64,000 nt of DNA from Galeruca laticollis (Eukaryota; Arthropoda; Insecta; Coleoptera; Chrysomelidae), in NCBI GenBank assembly GCA_963921935.1, contig OY998185.1:29604487-29668486 (forward strand). The letters are read 5' to 3'. The notes under the pieces are model-generated. The model saw nothing but the letters and a program-made list of their open reading frames with translations. It was not told the DNA's origin and ran no database searches. Numbering within the stretch: position 1 is the stretch's first letter; each line of letters starts with the position of its first letter. A program made the position numbers and the translations under genes. Positions 10,575 to 21,459 of the stretch are shown in pieces.

Positions 10575-12245
10575 TAATTGCTAATGCTTTGAAGAATGAC
10601 ATACTCAATTCACTAGCGGAAGCTGTTGATGTAACACATTATATCCTCATTTATTGGAAATGATTATACTTTCATTTGCAAACTATAGAATTAAAGCTCA
10701 AGATTTGTGAAGTTGAACTTTCTATATCAGTTAACATCCATTTCTGACTGGAATTCACTAATGGAGAAAAATGTGAGTAATTTATCGTCTATAGGTAATT
10801 ACTTAGGAGCTAATAGTTATTAATCGTCGACTAGATTGGAACGTTTTCCACAAAATTCTTATGGAACAATTTTCTGGAGAATACATATATAGAGCCGTTA
10901 ATCGGGGGAGGAACAGAAATAGGAAAATATGGAGCTTATTAGCGGTTCTCGAAATGTAGAAAGATGGAATATTTCAAAATTTATACATTAAAATATTCGA
11001 GAAATAGCATGATGTTGGAAAAATGTCACAAACTATATTTTAACTAGAAAACTAACAAACTACGATAATCTTCTCCTCCTATTTTCACACATTACATATG
11101 TTTTTCCTCAAAATCTTCCCCTCTAAAACGATTGCGCTCAACAGGTGTTGGAAGGAAGTATTGATAACTGGCCATCACAACAATAGCAACAAGTTGGCGT
11201 ATTTTGAGATACGTTCTAATCTAGATTTTCCTCCACGGTAGAAACACATAAATGTTTCGGAGTGCAATGCTGGTGGATAGTAGTTATTCGTCTCTTGTTG
11301 GCGACGCTTCGAGAGTTATGTACGAAGTGTTTTCGTCTTTTTACACCTAAAGACAGAAGTGCGACTATTGAAAGTTTTTGTAAGTTATAAAGTGGAAGGC
11401 AGCGGCGAGAAATATGAACGTAAGTAATTTTGGAAATGTTATGGCACTCTTTATTGAAAGAGTATTATTAAATTGTTCGTAATCAATTCTCGTTATTATT
11501 AGAAGTATAGCAAGGTTTCTTGGAGATTGGTCTTTCTTGAAGGAATCTGATAATATTTTGATGTTTTTCTATAATACTGATTATCTGCTAATATTATTGA
11601 TTAGCTTGGGCTGAAATTTATTGCCCCAAAGCATCGGATAGAGTTTTGTTTGGTTACTTGAGCTTGGTCGACTAGGTTACCAAGACATATCAATTTTTTT
11701 CTCCCAAAGAAGTTGCTTATTGTAACTGGCGAATTGCCTAGTTTACGACTCAAAACGTCTTGATCCCAGTCCGAAAATATCTCTCTCACATAAGACGTGA
11801 AATCCGTCGTTTTTCTTCTGCAACTTGTTATAGGAGCATAATACATTTATTACCCCCGTTAACTATATAACAGGAGCACAATACAGTGAAAGATGAACAT
11901 TACAGAGTAGACAAAATTTTTTAAATGTTTCCAACCAATGTGGATAAATGGCTCGATGAGTTCAGGATCGGACCAGTAGTTCTTTCCTGCTCTTTAAAGA
12001 AGGAGCAGCCATATCTTATTTCTGCAATTCAAATTGTATTTTTGTCATAGCCGAACAACGAAGATATTATATATTCAGAGCATGTATTCTATGGATGTGG
12101 ACTTATATGCCATATGAGAACGAACATTTGAAAATAGATTTGGAAAAACGTGGAATACGAAGAATTGCTTTCTTCCTTACATTTAAATTGTGGATATTAG
12201 TTCTCAAAGTACGTTTGGTATGTAAATAAGCCGGCATTCTTGTGG
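10575..12245. other. No recognisable gene
   Basis: AT-rich sequence with short unrecognised ORFs only. One stretch near 11380-11415 has TATAAAG followed by an ATGAAC and a consensus donor GTAAGT, but nothing downstream supports an exon. Confidence 0.6.
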
Positions 12246-12249
12246 TATC

Positions 12250-14520
12250 TATTTTATGATAAAAAACTGCTACGACTGAACATGTTCAACCATTTTAATT
12301 TGTGCGAATTTTTTATAAATTTTCTTATTCCATAGTCTTACACAAGAATTTTGTACATTTTTTATTCGTTGAGAATATCTAGCATCAAGACATGGGCCAT
12401 ATACTGTGTCGCAATGGTTGAAATGAGAGAGAACTAAAGCATCACATAACATTTTTCATGGTTTCGGTAGATGGTATATGTCTCTGAAGATAGATTAATT
12501 TCAATGAGGCGCACGCGCTTTGTAATAAGCTGAGTATCATCTGTGTAACAATGACAATTTATGTAGTTAAGACAAGTCACAAAATTAGATGCATAAACAG
12601 TGAATAATAAGGGTCCCAGTATACTGCCGTGGGAGACACTGACTTTTAATTCTAAAGAATTAGATTGTTTGTTACAGATCTTAACAGGATCCCAAGAGTG
12701 CCCTAGCGGTATTGCATATCATGTAGCAAATTTTAACTGCTCTAATTTGTTTTTAAATAACTTTTTCGAAGATTTTTGACAAAACTGGCATTGATCTTAA
12801 GTCACTATAAGTTTCAAGTTTGTTAATTTTAGTTAGAGGTGTTAATACTGCGATTTTCCAGGCTGAAGGAAAATGACTACATTTTAGACAAGTATTAATT
12901 ATATGTCTAATATAGGGTACTATAAATGGGCAAAATTACTTAATGATGTCAATATTTAAATTGTCATTATCAAAAGCATTAGATTTCATGCTCCTGATTA
13001 TGTTGGCAATATCATCATCTATAATAAAATTAAAGTTAGAATCATCTGAGATATTGCTCTTTTTACTGGTGTTATAATAGTTTAATAATTCATTACTAGG
13101 TGGCAACTTACTTGCAGAGTTAGTAAAATACGTATTTAAGTCATTGACTTGATGCATTATTGCTGCAGTTTTGAAATCGAGGTACGCTCGTTTTTCAGAT
13201 TTTATTGCCGTATTCGTATAATTTCGCAACTGTTTGAAGTAATCCCAATGTTGAGTCAGTTTAGTCTGATGAAATTTATTTAATGCTTTACTTCTTAAGT
13301 TTTGCATTATTTTCATAGTTGGGGTTATCCAAGCGACGTACCAATTACGCTTGACTTTCACTATTTTTAATGGAGCATGCATGTTTAAAGTTTGAATTAT
13401 ATATCTATGCAAGATATTTATTTATTCATCAATGTTATCTGTTATATAAATATGATACCATTCAACTGATTGAAGATCCAGCTGAAATTCATTGCTCACA
13501 ATTTGATTCAAAGGTCTATATCTAATTTCAGGACTGTCTAGTGATTCTGAATTGAAAGCAATATTTCAGTTAATCCCTGCAAGATCAGCAATTAAATCCA
13601 TACTTAGCCACTTTGTGCATATATTAACATTAAAGTTTGTAATAAACAAATCAAGGAGAGACAGATCACGAGTATGTAGTTTTATTAGTTGTATGTTTAA
13701 GGTTAAACATATCTAATATGTCAACAAATTGTGTCGTTAATTCGTTATCAAAATTTACATTGTAATATTGAAATCACCAACACAAATAATATGATCATAA
13801 TGTGAGAAAATATTTTCAAACCTATCATGTACATGATTAATTAATTGTACATTATTACCCTTTGGAGGTTTATATACAGTACCTATAGCAATGTTGTAGT
13901 TGACAGTAGCTACTTTTATCCATATATATTCAATAATTTCATTACTATCAGACATGATAAATGTGTATTTATTATTTTTTACATACATACAATACCGTTT
14001 CCTCTAGTTGGTCTATCAATACGCACAAGATTGTAACCAGGTCTACCATATCATTACTAATCTGATTATTAACCACGTTTCTGTTATTTCAATAACATCA
14101 CAGTCCACATTATTGATAAAGCTTTGAAGATCTATAAAGTGGGAACTAACGAACATACATTGACATGTGCAACTGTGAACATATTTAAAAATTGTGACTA
14201 AACGCAAAAAATAGAAGAAATAGCATATAATATAAATATGGTGTGAAATATTCAGCTGTGGCTAAGTTATTTCTGGGAATTATTCCTAGTTTTAAGGCTC
14301 TGGTTCCTATTACTAGGTTTATTTGGACAGTTTCCAGATTTAGTATGTCTCAGCGTATCACGTGAACTAGAAGTATATCTTGTTGCACTAGCACTTTGAG
14401 ACGTGCTGCTGGTTAAAACCTTATAAGTGGGTAGAATAGTTGGTTTCAAAGTAGAACGTTGTTTGTTTTGAGAAGGCGCGGGAGGAGTTTTGACAATTTT
14501 TGTATTCGTCTTGTTTGGCT
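12250..14520 (-). pseudogene. Decayed non-LTR retrotransposon (Jockey/CR1-like)
   Basis: Minus-strand pieces in LINE order. At 14510-14270 there is a Ser/Thr/Asn-rich ORF1 tail (LTSSTSQSASATRYTSSSRD). At 13988-13755 there is endonuclease sequence with GTVYKPPKG and ICVGDFNI. At 13412-12936 is the linker before reverse transcriptase. Near 12570-12520 is a catalytic-box variant HCYTDDTQ, and at 12452-12270 the C-terminal ALVLSHFNHCDTVYGPCL typical of this group. Stops and frame changes are scattered throughout. No RNase H is seen. The 5' side is truncated near 14520, and no tail or TSD is visible. The later Jockey insertion lies 150 bp beyond the 5' side. Confidence 0.82.
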
Positions 14521-14668
14521 AAAAGTAGATGCTTTCTCATAATACTATATTCGTATTGTGATATGCAAATATCACCCTGTGTATATATTAGTTAAGTAGG
14601 TTAAGTTATTGATGGTATGTAAGTGTAAACTGATATTATTCATTTCAACGAGTTTATATTTTTATATT

Positions 14669-14680
14669 TATATTTGTAAC
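14669..14680. repeat. Target-site duplication, 3' side of the Jockey LINE
   Basis: TATATTTGTAAC, identical to 19123-19134 and directly next to the T-run that is the element's A-tail. Confidence 0.95.
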
Positions 14681-14899
14681 TTTTTTTTTTTATTTAAAAA
14701 AAAAAAACCTTAATAGGCTTTTCTTGAAATTACAATCTGATCATTAATACGATCAATAAGCAATTTTAATCTAACTTAATTTACTAATTTCTACCTTATA
14801 ACTAAAGGTCTTACTCATTAGTAGTTCCTTAGGCTCTAATACAAACAAACACTATCACTAGCGTGCAATTACCGCACTATGCTCTGCTTTACACTGTCA

Positions 14900-17563
14900 C
14901 TAGTTAACTAACTCAAAGGGCTTTGTCCTCTTGAGTCTTCTCTTCTGGTTGGTGTTGTCGAGGAGCTGGATGGCCTCTACATTCACATGGTCTAAAAGCC
15001 GTTGTTCGTGGCTTTTGGCAAACTTAGTGATTGTCTGGCTGACAGTGTCCATCTCCAGGTCCCTGTGGAGGTCACTGTTTCGGGAGTACCAAGGCGCATT
15101 GACGATGTTCCTTAATACTTTGTTCTGGAATCGTTGTATGATCTGGATGTTACTTTCTCTGGTACAGCCCCAAAGTTGGATGCCGTAGGTCCAAACTGGT
15201 TTCAGAGTTTGCTTGTATAATAGCAATTTATTGTATACAGACAGAGTGGAGTTGCGTCCCAATATCCAATGCATGTTTCTAAATTTGAGTCCTAATTCTT
15301 CTCTTTTCTTTTTGATATGTGGCTTCCAGCGTAACCCCGCATCTAATGTAATACCCAGATATTTTGCTGTATTGGCGTAAGGTATCTGAGCATTATTTAG
15401 TCTAATTGGTACATGTTGATTTCGTTTGTTGGTGAAGTTAATGTGCACTGACTTTGTTTCATTTAATCTGATCCTCCATCTTCTGGTCCATTCATAAATC
15501 TGATCTATGTTATTCTGCAGTTTATTTGCTGCTTCTTCATGGTTTTTGCCTACAGCTAAGATAGCTGAGTCGTCTGCAAATGTGGCTGTGGTATTATGTT
15601 CTAGGTTTGGAATGTCACTAGTGTACAGTAGGTAGAGGACTGGTCCTAGTACACTTCCTTGTGGTACTCCAGCATTTATTTCTCTCAGTTCAGAGTATGC
15701 TTCTTCTTGTTTTATTCTGAATACTCTTTCTGATATATATGAATCCAGAAGGTCAGAGTATTGTTTAGGTAGGTGACATCTGAGTTTGTGTTTGAGCCCC
15801 TCATGCCATACTTTATCAAAGGCCTGTGCTACATCTAGGAAGATTGCAGAACAGACTTTTCTTTCTTCCAATGCGTTTTCTATAATATTTGTTATTCTAT
15901 GCACCTGGTCTATCGTTGAATGGCTCTCGCGAAATCCAAACTGGTGATCAGGTATCAATTTTCTTTCTTCTATTATTGGTTTTAGTCTCTTTATCAGAAG
16001 TTTTTCAAATAATTTAGAAACTACTGGTAGTAATGATATTGGCCGGTATGATGATACTTCTTCAGGTTTTTTGCCTGGTTTGGGTATCATAATCACCTCT
16101 GCAACTTTCCACATTCTGGGGACATATTTCAACCTGAAAGCTGCATTTATCAGGTGTGTCAGTTTTATTATAGCTTTTTTGGGCAGCTGCTTTAGGATTT
16201 CTCCTGTAATCAGGTCAAATCCTGGGGCTTTTTTCGGGTTAATGTTTTCTTTTATCTCTGCAGTTACCTCTTTTGGTGTAACAGGTCTTATCTCTAATTC
16301 TTCTTGGTCATAGTCCATTCTTGATAATTCTTCTCCTTCGTTAGGTTGAAAGGTATTTTCTAGGTGATCAGCGAATCTTTTGGCTTTTTGATTGTTATCT
16401 CTGGCCCAGCTTCCATCTTCATTTCTGATTGGAGGACTATGCAGGATTGGTCTCTTTAATCGTTTAGTAGCCTTCCACAAGGAATAATCTGTACTGCTGT
16501 CATTTGTTAGTTCACTGAGGTAAGTACTAATTGATTCATGTTTGATTTTTTGTATTTCTCTTTTTAAATTCTGTGCGGCATTGTTTAATCTAGTTTTGTC
16601 TACTGGTGCTCTAGATTGTTGCCATTTCCGTCTTAGTTTTCTTTTTTCTGTTATTAATTCTTTAATTTCTCTTGGGTAATTATTTCCCTTTGTTCTCGAT
16701 GTAATGCTCGGGGTATTATTCCATGCAGTTTTCTGAATAACCTTGTTGAGTTTTTCTACTTCTTCATCTAGCTGTTCTTTGGTTTTTAGCGGGACTAAGA
16801 GGTTAATGTTGTTTTCTAATTCAATCTGGAAACTTTTCCAGTCAGTCTTGTTGTTGACTAGTCTTGGTAAGTTTTCTCTTTGTATTATAGTCTCACTAAG
16901 TGTGAGAAGGATGGGGGAATGGTCAGAACTCATATCCCATGCTTCTTCTATTTGCATGTAGTTTGTCGAGATATTCCTGGCCACAAAGAAGTCTATGAGG
17001 TCTGGAATTTTGTTAGGGTCAGCAGGCCAATAAGTTGGTTTTCCTGTCGAGATTGCTTCACATTTAATTTGGTTTATTGCTGTTAGTAGCTCCTTACCTT
17101 TAGTGTTAGTTAGTCTAGAACCCCAGTGTACATGTTTTGCATTGAAATCTCCTCCAATGATAAATCTGTACCCTAGGCTATTTAAGAATTCAATGTATTT
17201 ATTCCTCTTGATTGCGTGTTTTGGCGGACAATAGACTGCCGTTACATTCAATTCGTAAGTTTTTGTTTTTATTCTGACTGTGGTTGCTTGAATTTCGGCT
17301 GTTTTATAGCTCATTTCTTGGTGATGTGCTATATTTTGTTTTATTATAACTGCACTTCCACCTTTGGCTGCATTATCTGGATGAATGGTATGGTATACCT
17401 GATATCCTTTTATTTTGATGAATGACTCCTTAGTGAAATGCGTTTCACTAATGAGACATATATCTATTTTTTCAATTTCTAGAATGGCCTGTAATTCTTG
17501 CTGATGTTGAATGAGGCCATTAGCATTCCATTCTAATATTCTAAGGCTGTCTCTCATTACCAA
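14900..17563 (-). CDS. Jockey LINE ORF2: endonuclease and reverse transcriptase, 887 aa
   Basis: Pol protein that nicks target DNA and reverse-transcribes the LINE RNA there. Residues about 1-230 are an apurinic-type endonuclease with LEWNANGL, LISETHF, GGDFNAKHVHWGS and SSDHSPI. The reverse transcriptase follows with KKAPGFDLITGE, SSYRPISLLPVVSKLFEKLL, HQFGFRESHSTIDQ, FLDVAQAFDKVWH, NAGVPQGSVLGP and the catalytic TFADDSAIL. There is no RNase H domain, as expected for Jockey. The length matches complete members. The start MVMRDSLRIL lies 82 nt past the ORF1 stop, so translation probably depends on reinitiation. No stops or frameshifts. Confidence 0.95.
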   Translation of the reverse strand: MVMRDSLRILEWNANGLIQHQQELQAILEIEKIDICLISETHFTKESFIKIKGYQVYHTIHPDNAAKGGSAVIIKQNIAHHQEMSYKTAEIQATTVRIKTKTYELNVTAVYCPPKHAIKRNKYIEFLNSLGYRFIIGGDFNAKHVHWGSRLTNTKGKELLTAINQIKCEAISTGKPTYWPADPNKIPDLIDFFVARNISTNYMQIEEAWDMSSDHSPILLTLSETIIQRENLPRLVNNKTDWKSFQIELENNINLLVPLKTKEQLDEEVEKLNKVIQKTAWNNTPSITSRTKGNNYPREIKELITEKRKLRRKWQQSRAPVDKTRLNNAAQNLKREIQKIKHESISTYLSELTNDSSTDYSLWKATKRLKRPILHSPPIRNEDGSWARDNNQKAKRFADHLENTFQPNEGEELSRMDYDQEELEIRPVTPKEVTAEIKENINPKKAPGFDLITGEILKQLPKKAIIKLTHLINAAFRLKYVPRMWKVAEVIMIPKPGKKPEEVSSYRPISLLPVVSKLFEKLLIKRLKPIIEERKLIPDHQFGFRESHSTIDQVHRITNIIENALEERKVCSAIFLDVAQAFDKVWHEGLKHKLRCHLPKQYSDLLDSYISERVFRIKQEEAYSELREINAGVPQGSVLGPVLYLLYTSDIPNLEHNTTATFADDSAILAVGKNHEEAANKLQNNIDQIYEWTRRWRIRLNETKSVHINFTNKRNQHVPIRLNNAQIPYANTAKYLGITLDAGLRWKPHIKKKREELGLKFRNMHWILGRNSTLSVYNKLLLYKQTLKPVWTYGIQLWGCTRESNIQIIQRFQNKVLRNIVNAPWYSRNSDLHRDLEMDTVSQTITKFAKSHEQRLLDHVNVEAIQLLDNTNQKRRLKRTKPFELVN

Positions 17564-17645
17564 GTCGCTTGGGGATAGCTCCTTTGTTGCTATATTCCAA
17601 TCTGGTAATTCGATCGTCCAGTTTATTTAGTTTATCCAATATTTG

Positions 17646-18935
17646 TTATAGAATTTGATCGGTTGTTGGGTTGTTTTGTTTTTTATTATCTTCTGTTGTG
17701 TTTTTTACTGCCATATTGTAAGTTTTTCTGTTTTCCGCATTGTTTGTAGTAGTCCTGCTTTGTGATTTTTCTGTCGCAGGAGCTGGGTTTCTGTTGTTAT
17801 CTCTCTGTGGTCGATTAGGCCTTATTACTTTTTTAGTATTTTTGTCTTTTAGTTTCTGCATTTCTTTGGCTACTACACATCCTCTGTAATTAGCTGGATG
17901 TCCTTCGCCGCAGTGAACACATTTTGGTTGTACATTTTTAGGTTGAGGGCATTCATTCGTCAGGTGTTTGCCCACACATCGTACGCATCGTGGCTCTTTT
18001 GCACAGTAAGCTTTAGTATGGCCATATGCCTGACAGCGTTTGCATTGTGGTACCAATCTTGTTTTTCTTAACGGTAATATTTCTACCCTTATTCCTTGTA
18101 TATCTGTTATACCATAAATTTTGTCCACATTTTCATCATGTTTGAATACTAGCATGAACATATTTATGGGTTTCTTAGTTCTATAACTTCGTTTTGGAAT
18201 AGCATCTAGCAGTTTATATCCTCTATGCCTTAAGTCTTCTACTATTGTCTCTGGTTTAATAGTATGGTGGAGCTTGTTAACAATTACCTTTATAGGTCTG
18301 TTTTGTTTGTTCTCGTATGAATGCCATGAGTAGTTACATTCGTTGAGTTGCTTGCTAAGTGTTCTGTAATCTTCTATATTGTCTACATTGACCTTAACGT
18401 TGCTATCACTAATTATTTTAATCTGAAATCTATTTACAGTCTTCCCTATTACCTGGTGACAATCATTGAAATCCTTGATATTATCTATGATGATTGGTGG
18501 AGGGGTTTGTTCTTTTTTCGTTTTTTCGATAGGAGTTGGGACATTTTGGCTTCGTTGTGGTGGTGTCAATGAAGTATCCATTTTACGCTTCTTTCGATTT
18601 TTGGCGCGTATCCACTCTGTCTCCTTTGCTAGTTCTTCCTCATCAGTTTGGTAAGTAACTGATTCAGATATGGTTTCGTCCTCTTTAGGAAGTCTTTTCT
18701 CTAACTCTGCAAATTTTTTCTGCAGTCCTTCATTCATTATCATCACTTGATTTAACTGGACTTGGAGATTATGTACCTCGTTAATGGCATTAATTTTCTC
18801 CTGTTCCATTTTTTTCCACTCTGTATATAAAATTTGTTCGTTTTGCGATCTGACATAATTCTCCTGAAACAGGGTTTGGTTATGCTGCATTAAGATCGCT
18901 TCGTTTTGTGTTTGCGGCACAATTGTTGATTTCAT
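17646..18935 (-). CDS. Jockey LINE ORF1: Gag-like nucleic-acid-binding protein, 429 aa
   Basis: RNA-binding Gag-like protein of the LINE ribonucleoprotein. Residues about 20-100 are Gln/Glu/Lys-rich with heptad character (VHNLQVQLNQVMIMNEGLQ), probably a coiled coil. A PRE_C2HC-type region follows (FNDCHQVIGKTVNRFQIKI to HRGYKLLDAIPKRSY). Then come three zinc knuckles in tandem: CKRCQAYGHTKAYC, CVRCVGKHLTNEC and CVHCGEGHPANYRGC. The C terminus is basic and Asn/Thr-rich. This layout is standard for Jockey ORF1. It is complete, with its start about 187 bp inside the element's 5' end. Confidence 0.94.
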   Translation of the reverse strand: MKSTIVPQTQNEAILMQHNQTLFQENYVRSQNEQILYTEWKKMEQEKINAINEVHNLQVQLNQVMIMNEGLQKKFAELEKRLPKEDETISESVTYQTDEEELAKETEWIRAKNRKKRKMDTSLTPPQRSQNVPTPIEKTKKEQTPPPIIIDNIKDFNDCHQVIGKTVNRFQIKIISDSNVKVNVDNIEDYRTLSKQLNECNYSWHSYENKQNRPIKVIVNKLHHTIKPETIVEDLRHRGYKLLDAIPKRSYRTKKPINMFMLVFKHDENVDKIYGITDIQGIRVEILPLRKTRLVPQCKRCQAYGHTKAYCAKEPRCVRCVGKHLTNECPQPKNVQPKCVHCGEGHPANYRGCVVAKEMQKLKDKNTKKVIRPNRPQRDNNRNPAPATEKSQSRTTTNNAENRKTYNMAVKNTTEDNKKQNNPTTDQIL

Positions 18936-19122
18936 TATTTACCCTCGTATTTTAATTTTTCGACGATGATAACAATGTTTGCACATTTTTGTTTTTAGCT
19001 ACAATTTATGCTAATTGATTTTATCGTTATCGCTCACTAAACAACTTTTTACTGCGTTCACTTGATAACTTATCAGAGCTCCGGCACTACGCTACCGTAT
19101 CTCTCGGAAGTCAAATGAATAC

Positions 19123-19134
19123 TATATTTGTAAC
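19123..19134. repeat. Target-site duplication, 5' side of the Jockey LINE
   Basis: TATATTTGTAAC, the partner of 14669-14680. Confidence 0.95.
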
Positions 19135-19541
19135 TAATAACATTTTTGTAACTCGCCATTATTGGGGTTTTAAGGATAATAAAATTACATCTTAAGCTGA
19201 ATGGTTGTTTTGTTCCGCTAATTATAATTTTTAAAGACCTGTCGTTTACCATTTAATAGAAGAATATCACAGTATCTTTGTTTGGATGTTAGATCTTGGA
19301 AGATACTTATATTTTACAACTCTTCAATAATTCACGCTCTTTCCAAGAACAGTTCAACACTTATTACACAACATTTAACATTTTCTGCAATTTAATTTTC
19401 ACTATTTTCTTGAAATTTTCATTATTATCACAGATGAATTTTAGTATCAGCATACATCACCGTTGTCACTGGAAACCAATGTTTCAGATACCGTCACGAA
19501 TTAGATGGTTCGAGCTAGAAAAATAAGTTTCAAACTCTCAA
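19135..19541. other. No recognisable gene
   Basis: AT-rich flank between the Jockey LINE and the first Gypsy LTR. The bases TCAA at 19538-19541 may be the Gypsy TSD, matching TCAA at 32454-32457. Confidence 0.5.
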
Positions 19542-19746
19542 TTTCATTTTCAAAAATATCTTTTTTAAAAAAGACAAAAATAATTGTTAGTTCATTTCGA
19601 ACAATGTACAAAGCGTAATAACTTAGTATAACAAAAGATTAACAAATAGTGATTCAAATTATTTACTCTCAGTATATGTATTTTATATAAAAGTGTTGAA
19701 GTTGCAGTTTTGCAGGTGTTCTTGAGATAAGGCCGTAGAGATAACT
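19542..19746 (-). repeat. Gypsy no. 1 3' LTR
   Basis: Direct repeat of 32242-32453. The shared core includes TATAACAAAAGATTAACAAA and AGTGTTGAAGTTGCAG. The upper edge is fixed by AGTTAT after the purine tract; the lower edge is uncertain by a few bases. Confidence 0.88.
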
Positions 19747-19756
19747 CCTACCATCT

Positions 19757-20347
19757 TTAGGTTTCGAGAAACACGGAGTGGATTTTCGAAATTTCGTTTT
19801 CTTCTATGGTACTTTCTTTTGGCTTATTCTTGAATATTTTAAAAATTTGTGTTTTATATTTAACTAAAATGCAGATTAAAATACAAGCGATTATAATTCC
19901 GATGATTGTTACTACTGTGCTTGCCTTATACGGTATGTTTTCGATTTCTGTAACTGGTTTTATGATGATATCTTGAACGTTTACTTCTATGATGTGGCAG
20001 CGTCTCGGATTTTCTAATTGTATGGTACAGTTTTCTTGGGATATCGGATTTTGTCTATAGTAGTATGTTTCTTCTAAGAAACGGCATTCTTCTTTTTCAA
20101 ATTGGTTGTCATCGTTTTTGTGTGCCAAATAAGGGAATAAAGGAGTATACATTTTGTGGCTTTGGATAACGAGGAAAATATGATAAAATGTGTAAGTCTT
20201 GTCTTTAAGAATATGTATATGAATCGCAAAATTTAGTTTAGAGTTTGATATCGATACTTGAGTTACTAAAAATTGGTAATAAGTCAATAGATTCTTAAAT
20301 TTAGGAATTTGATTAGATTCGTATATATTGTGTAAATATTTAATCAT
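19757..20347 (-). pseudogene. Gypsy no. 1 envelope-like gene, C-terminal part
   Basis: Minus-strand reading frame of 196 codons ending just inside the 3' LTR purine tract, the position of env in errantiviruses. Near its C terminus a hydrophobic stretch (STVVTIIGIIIACILICILV) is followed by a basic tail (KYKTQIFKIFKNK), as in a membrane anchor with a cytoplasmic tail. The ectodomain part continues above 20347 in broken frames up to the hairpin MITE. The family role is membrane fusion; this copy is incomplete and interrupted. Confidence 0.72.
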
Positions 20348-20921
20348 TTCAAATATGTCGGAACTAGAAATTATAAATTTATATAAAGAGGTTAGTTTTG
20401 GAAAATACTATAGCGTTATCCAAATTATCTAATAAGGTAATCGTAGTTTGACAGTCTAAATTTATTTGTGAAATAATTCCTTGAAAGCTTAAGTAACTTT
20501 CGAGAGTTTCTATTTTATCATAAAATGATGATCGCATTTACTCTAAGTTATTTTTCAGTATTTCTTGATTGTTATTTAAAATACTTATGGATTTATTATA
20601 ATGTACAATAAGTTTTTTATTTAGAGAAATTTGTAAATTTACTTTTTGAATAATATTTTTTTGATATTTCTGTAATGTGTCGATTGCTTTATGTTCAAGT
20701 CCTTTTTTATTCCTAATATATCTAGATTATTCAATTTTTCTTCTAAAGAATCAATTAGTGACTTTGTTCTTATGAAAATACTTATGGTATGATATGGGAT
20801 TGCTACTATTAACTGTCTTAATGATAGCTTTAATAATATAATAATGTTTTACTAAATTATTTACTTGCTTAAAAATTATTTCTAAATCTACGTAATGTAA
20901 AAATGTATGCTTATTATACAG

Positions 20922-21440
20922 TATGTGCCAAGTTATCGTTTACAGGCAATATCTCGCTTAATTTGAAAAATAATCCAATACTGTAAAAACTGTTGTGAAT
21001 GGTATCAAAATTCCTTCGTAACGGCGTACCAGAAACTTTATTTCACTAAACAGTTTTTTAGCAGCCACCCCTCTATTTTCAAATTGCACCGCCTGTATAT
21101 TTTCATTGACAATTGTTTGTCACTCTATTTGGAATACAACGATGTAACATACTTGTTGGTTTTTTATTATTATCACCAAAAAGATTTGTAATTTCTGAAT
21201 TTCCTTTATAAAATGAAATATACGTACTTACTATATTTTTTTTTCATTATTTGTATTTGAGTTTAATAAGGAAATTCAGAAATTACTAAATATTAATTTT
21301 TTGGTATTAATAACGAGAATCTTAAAAGTATGTTACATCGTTGTATTCCAAATAGAGTGACAAGCAATTTTCAACGAAAATCTACAGGGGGTACTATTTG
21401 AAAATAGAAAGTGAGGGGTGGCTGCCAAAAGACTGTTAGA
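20922..21440. mobile_element. Hairpin MITE inside the Gypsy no. 1 envelope region
   Basis: Long inverted arms at about 21050-21206 and 21267-21437. AGCAGCCACCCCT pairs with AGGGGTGGCTGC, CACTCTATTTGGAATACAA with TTGTATTCCAAATAGAGTG, and AATTTCTGAATTTCCTT with AAGGAAATTCAGAAATT. About 60 nt of loop lies between. The left side extends to about 20922 without a counterpart. No coding content. Confidence 0.8.
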
Positions 21441-21459
21441 CATTGTGTCTCAAGTATCA

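Larger units (their letters stand above)
14681..19122 (-). mobile_element. Full-length Jockey-type LINE, apparently intact
   Basis: A 4.44-kb insertion bounded by a perfect 12-bp TSD. On the minus strand it has a short 5' leader starting GTATTCATTTGACTTCCGAG, ORF1, ORF2, a 3' untranslated part and an A-rich tail preceded by AATAAA. Neither ORF is broken and the 5' end is not truncated. I infer a recent insertion. Confidence 0.95.

Noticed and set aside
11380..11420. Possible first exon of a host gene (TATAAAG, ATGAAC, GTAAGT)
   Set aside because: No coding continuation or acceptor with homology was found downstream; such short motifs arise by chance.
11601..11846. Minus-strand ORF of 81 codons
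   Set aside because: No recognisable motif, no supporting context and no continuation in neighbouring frames.
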